Origin: Pseudacidovorax intermedius
GTDB taxonomy: Bacteria; Pseudomonadota; Gammaproteobacteria; Burkholderiales; Burkholderiaceae_C
Assembly: GCF_001476815.1 (NCBI RefSeq)
Contig: NZ_LDSL01000029.1
Location: 1-37,403 of the forward strand
Direction: 5' to 3'
DNA length: 37,403 nt
The notes under the pieces were generated by a model. The model had not been told where the DNA came from, searched no databases, and saw nothing but the letters and a program-made list of their open reading frames with translations. A program made the position numbers and the translations under genes. Below are positions 35,502-37,403 of this stretch, one piece after another. Positions within the stretch are counted from its first letter, which is position 1. Each line of letters begins with the position of its first letter.

Positions 35502-37403
35502 TCACTCATAGTTGCTGAAGCGGCTCGGCGCGAGCGTGGGCTCGCGCAGCGAGCGGTAGCGCGGCACGTTGGTTTGAAGCGTGCGCATCGGGCTGGTTCC
35601 GATGCTGGTGAAGCCCATGAACTCGATCTGGAACATGATGCGCTTGGTGGCCGTGGCGACGCCGGTGCTCACCTTCTCCAGCACCACGCGGCCGATGTAG
35701 CAGCAGCCGTCGTATTCGACGCCCATGACGGCGTCGGTCACCACCTTGTCGCGCAGGCTGTAGTTGACGCGGCCGACGGCATACCAGCGTCCGCCGCCCA
35801 GGCCACCGCCGGCCTTGGGCGTGCCCTTGTCGCCCCACAGGTCGTTCAGCGGCCACTGCCAACCCAGGTCGATGGACTCGTAGCCGGCGTTGTTGGTGGA
35901 GATGCGGTCGTCCTGGTAACGGTAGGCGGCGCTGAGCGTGCGGTACGGGCCCGGCGTGTAGCGCGCGGTGATGGCGCGGCGCTCGGACTTGTCGCGCTGC
36001 GGGTTGTACTGCACCGCGCCCTCGACGCTCCACTGCGGGTTGATATTGACCTGCGCGCCGGTGACGATGTCCGAGGCGCGGTCGGTGGAAGGCGTGCCGC
36101 CGGGCAGCGTCACCAGCTGGTCGGAGAAGCGCCAGCGCTGCGCGATGCCGATGCGGCCGCGCTCGAAGCCGTTGTCGGGATCGATCAGCCGCGAGGTCAG
36201 GCCCACGGTGGCGGCGCGCGTGGACGAGATGCGGTCGTTGCCGGTGAACTCGTTCTCGGTGAACAGCGACGCCAGGCTCAGGTCGCTCTTGGCGGTGTCG
36301 TACACCGGCAGGCGGCTCTGGTCGCGGTAGGGCGTGTCGACGACGAAGAGGCGCGGCTCCAGCGTCTGGGTGTACGAATTGCCGAACAGGCGGGTCTCGC
36401 GCTCGAAGGTCATGCCGCTGTCCACGCTGAACGTGGGCACGGTGCGGTTGGCCGAGGTGGCGCCGTTGGACAGCGGGCCGTCGAAGCTGTAGCTGGTGCC
36501 CGACAGCGTGAGCTTGGGCGTGACGTAGTAGCCCGGCCGCACGAAGGGCCGCGACAGCTGCACCTGCGAGAACAGCCGGTCGGCATTGGGCTGGCCCTGC
36601 TCGGCGGCGTTGGCGCGGAAGCGCGTCAGCTCGTTGTTGAAGCTGAAGTCGAAGCCGTTCCAGTCGTACAGCGCGTAGTTGGCGGTGAGCTGCGGCAACC
36701 GGTCGTAGGCCGGCAGGATGGGCGCCGGCGCATAGGTGAGCGTCTGCCACTTCTGCGCGAACAGCCGGCCGCTCCAGTCACCCTTGGTCCAGTTGAGCGA
36801 GCCGTCGGCCGAGAGCTGGCGCGAGGTGAGCGAGGGCGTGCGGGTGAAGTCGCGCCAGTAGTCGTCGTCGCTCACCCGGTCGATGGCGACACTGCCGCTG
36901 AGCGTGTCGGTGCCCAGCGTGCCGGCGTCGAAGTTCTGGCGGTGGCGCAGCCACAGGCCCCAGCGGTCGCGGCTGCGCAGGCGGTCGTCGGGCATGACGT
37001 CCAGCCGCACTTCGCCGCTGTAGTCCTTCTCGAGGTAGCGGAATTCGTTGGCCACGTTGACGCCGCGCTTGCTCATCACGGTGGGCGTGAAGGTGGCGTC
37101 GCGGTTGGGCGCGATGTTCCAGTAGTAGGGCAGCGTCAGCTCGAGGCCGTTGACGTTGTCCACGCCCACCACCGGCGGCAGCAGGCCGCTCTTGCGCTGG
37201 TCGTTGAGCGGAAAGCTCACGCTCGGCAGCGCCGGCGAGCTCAGGCCCATGAAGTGCAGCTGCACGTTCTCGGCCACGCCCACGCCTTCGCCGCTGTCGG
37301 TGCGCAGGCGTTCCGCACTCAGGTACCACGCCGGCTTCCAGCCGGGCTGGTCGTCCTCGCGGCGGCAGGTGGTGTAGGTGGCGCGGCGCGCGACGGTGCG
37401 GTC
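35502..37403 (-). CDS. lptD: LPS assembly outer membrane protein LptD, 3' part
   Basis: The gene continues past the window; 634 codons including the stop are seen. The first visible residues (DRTVARRATYTTCRREDDQP) lie in the N-terminal jelly-roll region, including the conserved TTC cysteine. Then comes the long beta-barrel (LELTLPYYWNIAPNRDATFT, VANEFRYLEKDYSGEVRLDV, and repeated strands). The C-terminal GCCYIGRV double cysteine is the partner of the N-terminal cysteines in the inter-domain disulfides that LptD needs to work. LptD inserts LPS into the outer leaflet with LptE. It is followed by surA, 87 bases on. Confidence 0.95.
   Translation of the reverse strand, partial: DRTVARRATYTTCRREDDQPGWKPAWYLSAERLRTDSGEGVGVAENVQLHFMGLSSPALPSVSFPLNDQRKSGLLPPVVGVDNVNGLELTLPYYWNIAPNRDATFTPTVMSKRGVNVANEFRYLEKDYSGEVRLDVMPDDRLRSRDRWGLWLRHRQNFDAGTLGTDTLSGSVAIDRVSDDDYWRDFTRTPSLTSRQLSADGSLNWTKGDWSGRLFAQKWQTLTYAPAPILPAYDRLPQLTANYALYDWNGFDFSFNNELTRFRANAAEQGQPNADRLFSQVQLSRPFVRPGYYVTPKLTLSGTSYSFDGPLSNGATSANRTVPTFSVDSGMTFERETRLFGNSYTQTLEPRLFVVDTPYRDQSRLPVYDTAKSDLSLASLFTENEFTGNDRISSTRAATVGLTSRLIDPDNGFERGRIGIAQRWRFSDQLVTLPGGTPSTDRASDIVTGAQVNINPQWSVEGAVQYNPQRDKSERRAITARYTPGPYRTLSAAYRYQDDRISTNNAGYESIDLGWQWPLNDLWGDKGTPKAGGGLGGGRWYAVGRVNYSLRDKVVTDAVMGVEYDGCCYIGRVVLEKVSTGVATATKRIMFQIEFMGFTSIGTSPMRTLQTNVPRYRSLREPTLAPSRFSNYE

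Overview
The window reads as a chromosomal piece of a high-GC betaproteobacterium of the order Burkholderiales, most likely family Comamonadaceae. This rests on the very high G+C, strong C/G third-position bias, the gene neighbourhoods (rpsL-rpsG-fusA-tuf, lptD-surA-rsmA), a DUF4148-like small secreted protein, a Mg-type HemB and a HemJ-type protoporphyrinogen oxidase. Genus assignment is not possible by eye. I see no rRNA, tRNA, CRISPR array, insertion sequence or prophage.

Layout. 1-3.5 kb (minus strand): the str operon rpsL, rpsG, fusA and the first codons of tuf, with a well-formed sigma70 promoter ahead of rpsL, a long structured rpsL-rpsG spacer and a palindromic element between fusA and tuf. 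3.7-7.7 kb (minus): a D-Ala-D-Ala carboxypeptidase, an alpha/beta hydrolase, a thioredoxin-like [2Fe-2S] ferredoxin, a long VanZ-family membrane protein and hemJ. 7.7-8.0 kb: a gene-free divergent region between hemJ and hemB. It holds a textbook Rho-independent terminator pointing leftward with no protein gene in front of it, plus two upstream hairpins, one with a CCUCCC (anti-Shine-Dalgarno) loop. This is the best candidate for an undescribed element: a small RNA or a hemJ leader attenuator. 8.0-10.6 kb: hemB, a CorA/ZntB-type transporter and a small repeat-containing secreted protein. 10.8-14.1 kb: a LysR regulator, a dienelactone-hydrolase-family enzyme, an SDR oxidoreductase with a TTG start and a MarC membrane protein.

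14.1-17.8 kb (minus): a complete Mla-like MCE lipid-transport operon (STAS-permease fusion, ATPase, MCE protein, lipoprotein) with ATGA overlaps at two of three junctions. 17.9-23.0 kb: a LysR gene divergent from mmsA, with a palindromic operator between them, then a ParD/ParE-type toxin-antitoxin pair, then a GMC flavoenzyme. 23.1-29.1 kb (minus): a five-gene operon of SPFH-SHOCT protein, zinc-ribbon DUF4178 membrane protein, DUF350 protein, membrane-fused spermidine synthase and a predicted Tat-exported flavoprotein lipoprotein. The last two genes both start with TTG in a TTGA stop-start overlap. The set looks like a membrane-associated polyamine system of unknown role.

29.2-33.0 kb (plus): maeB (malic enzyme with phosphotransacetylase-like domain), a secreted barnase-type RNase with its barstar inhibitor, and a 47-codon ORF ending at a strong bidirectional terminator. 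33.1 kb to the end (minus): rsmA, surA and the 3' part of lptD, the usual outer-membrane biogenesis cluster.

All functions come from motif and family recognition by reading; no database search was run.
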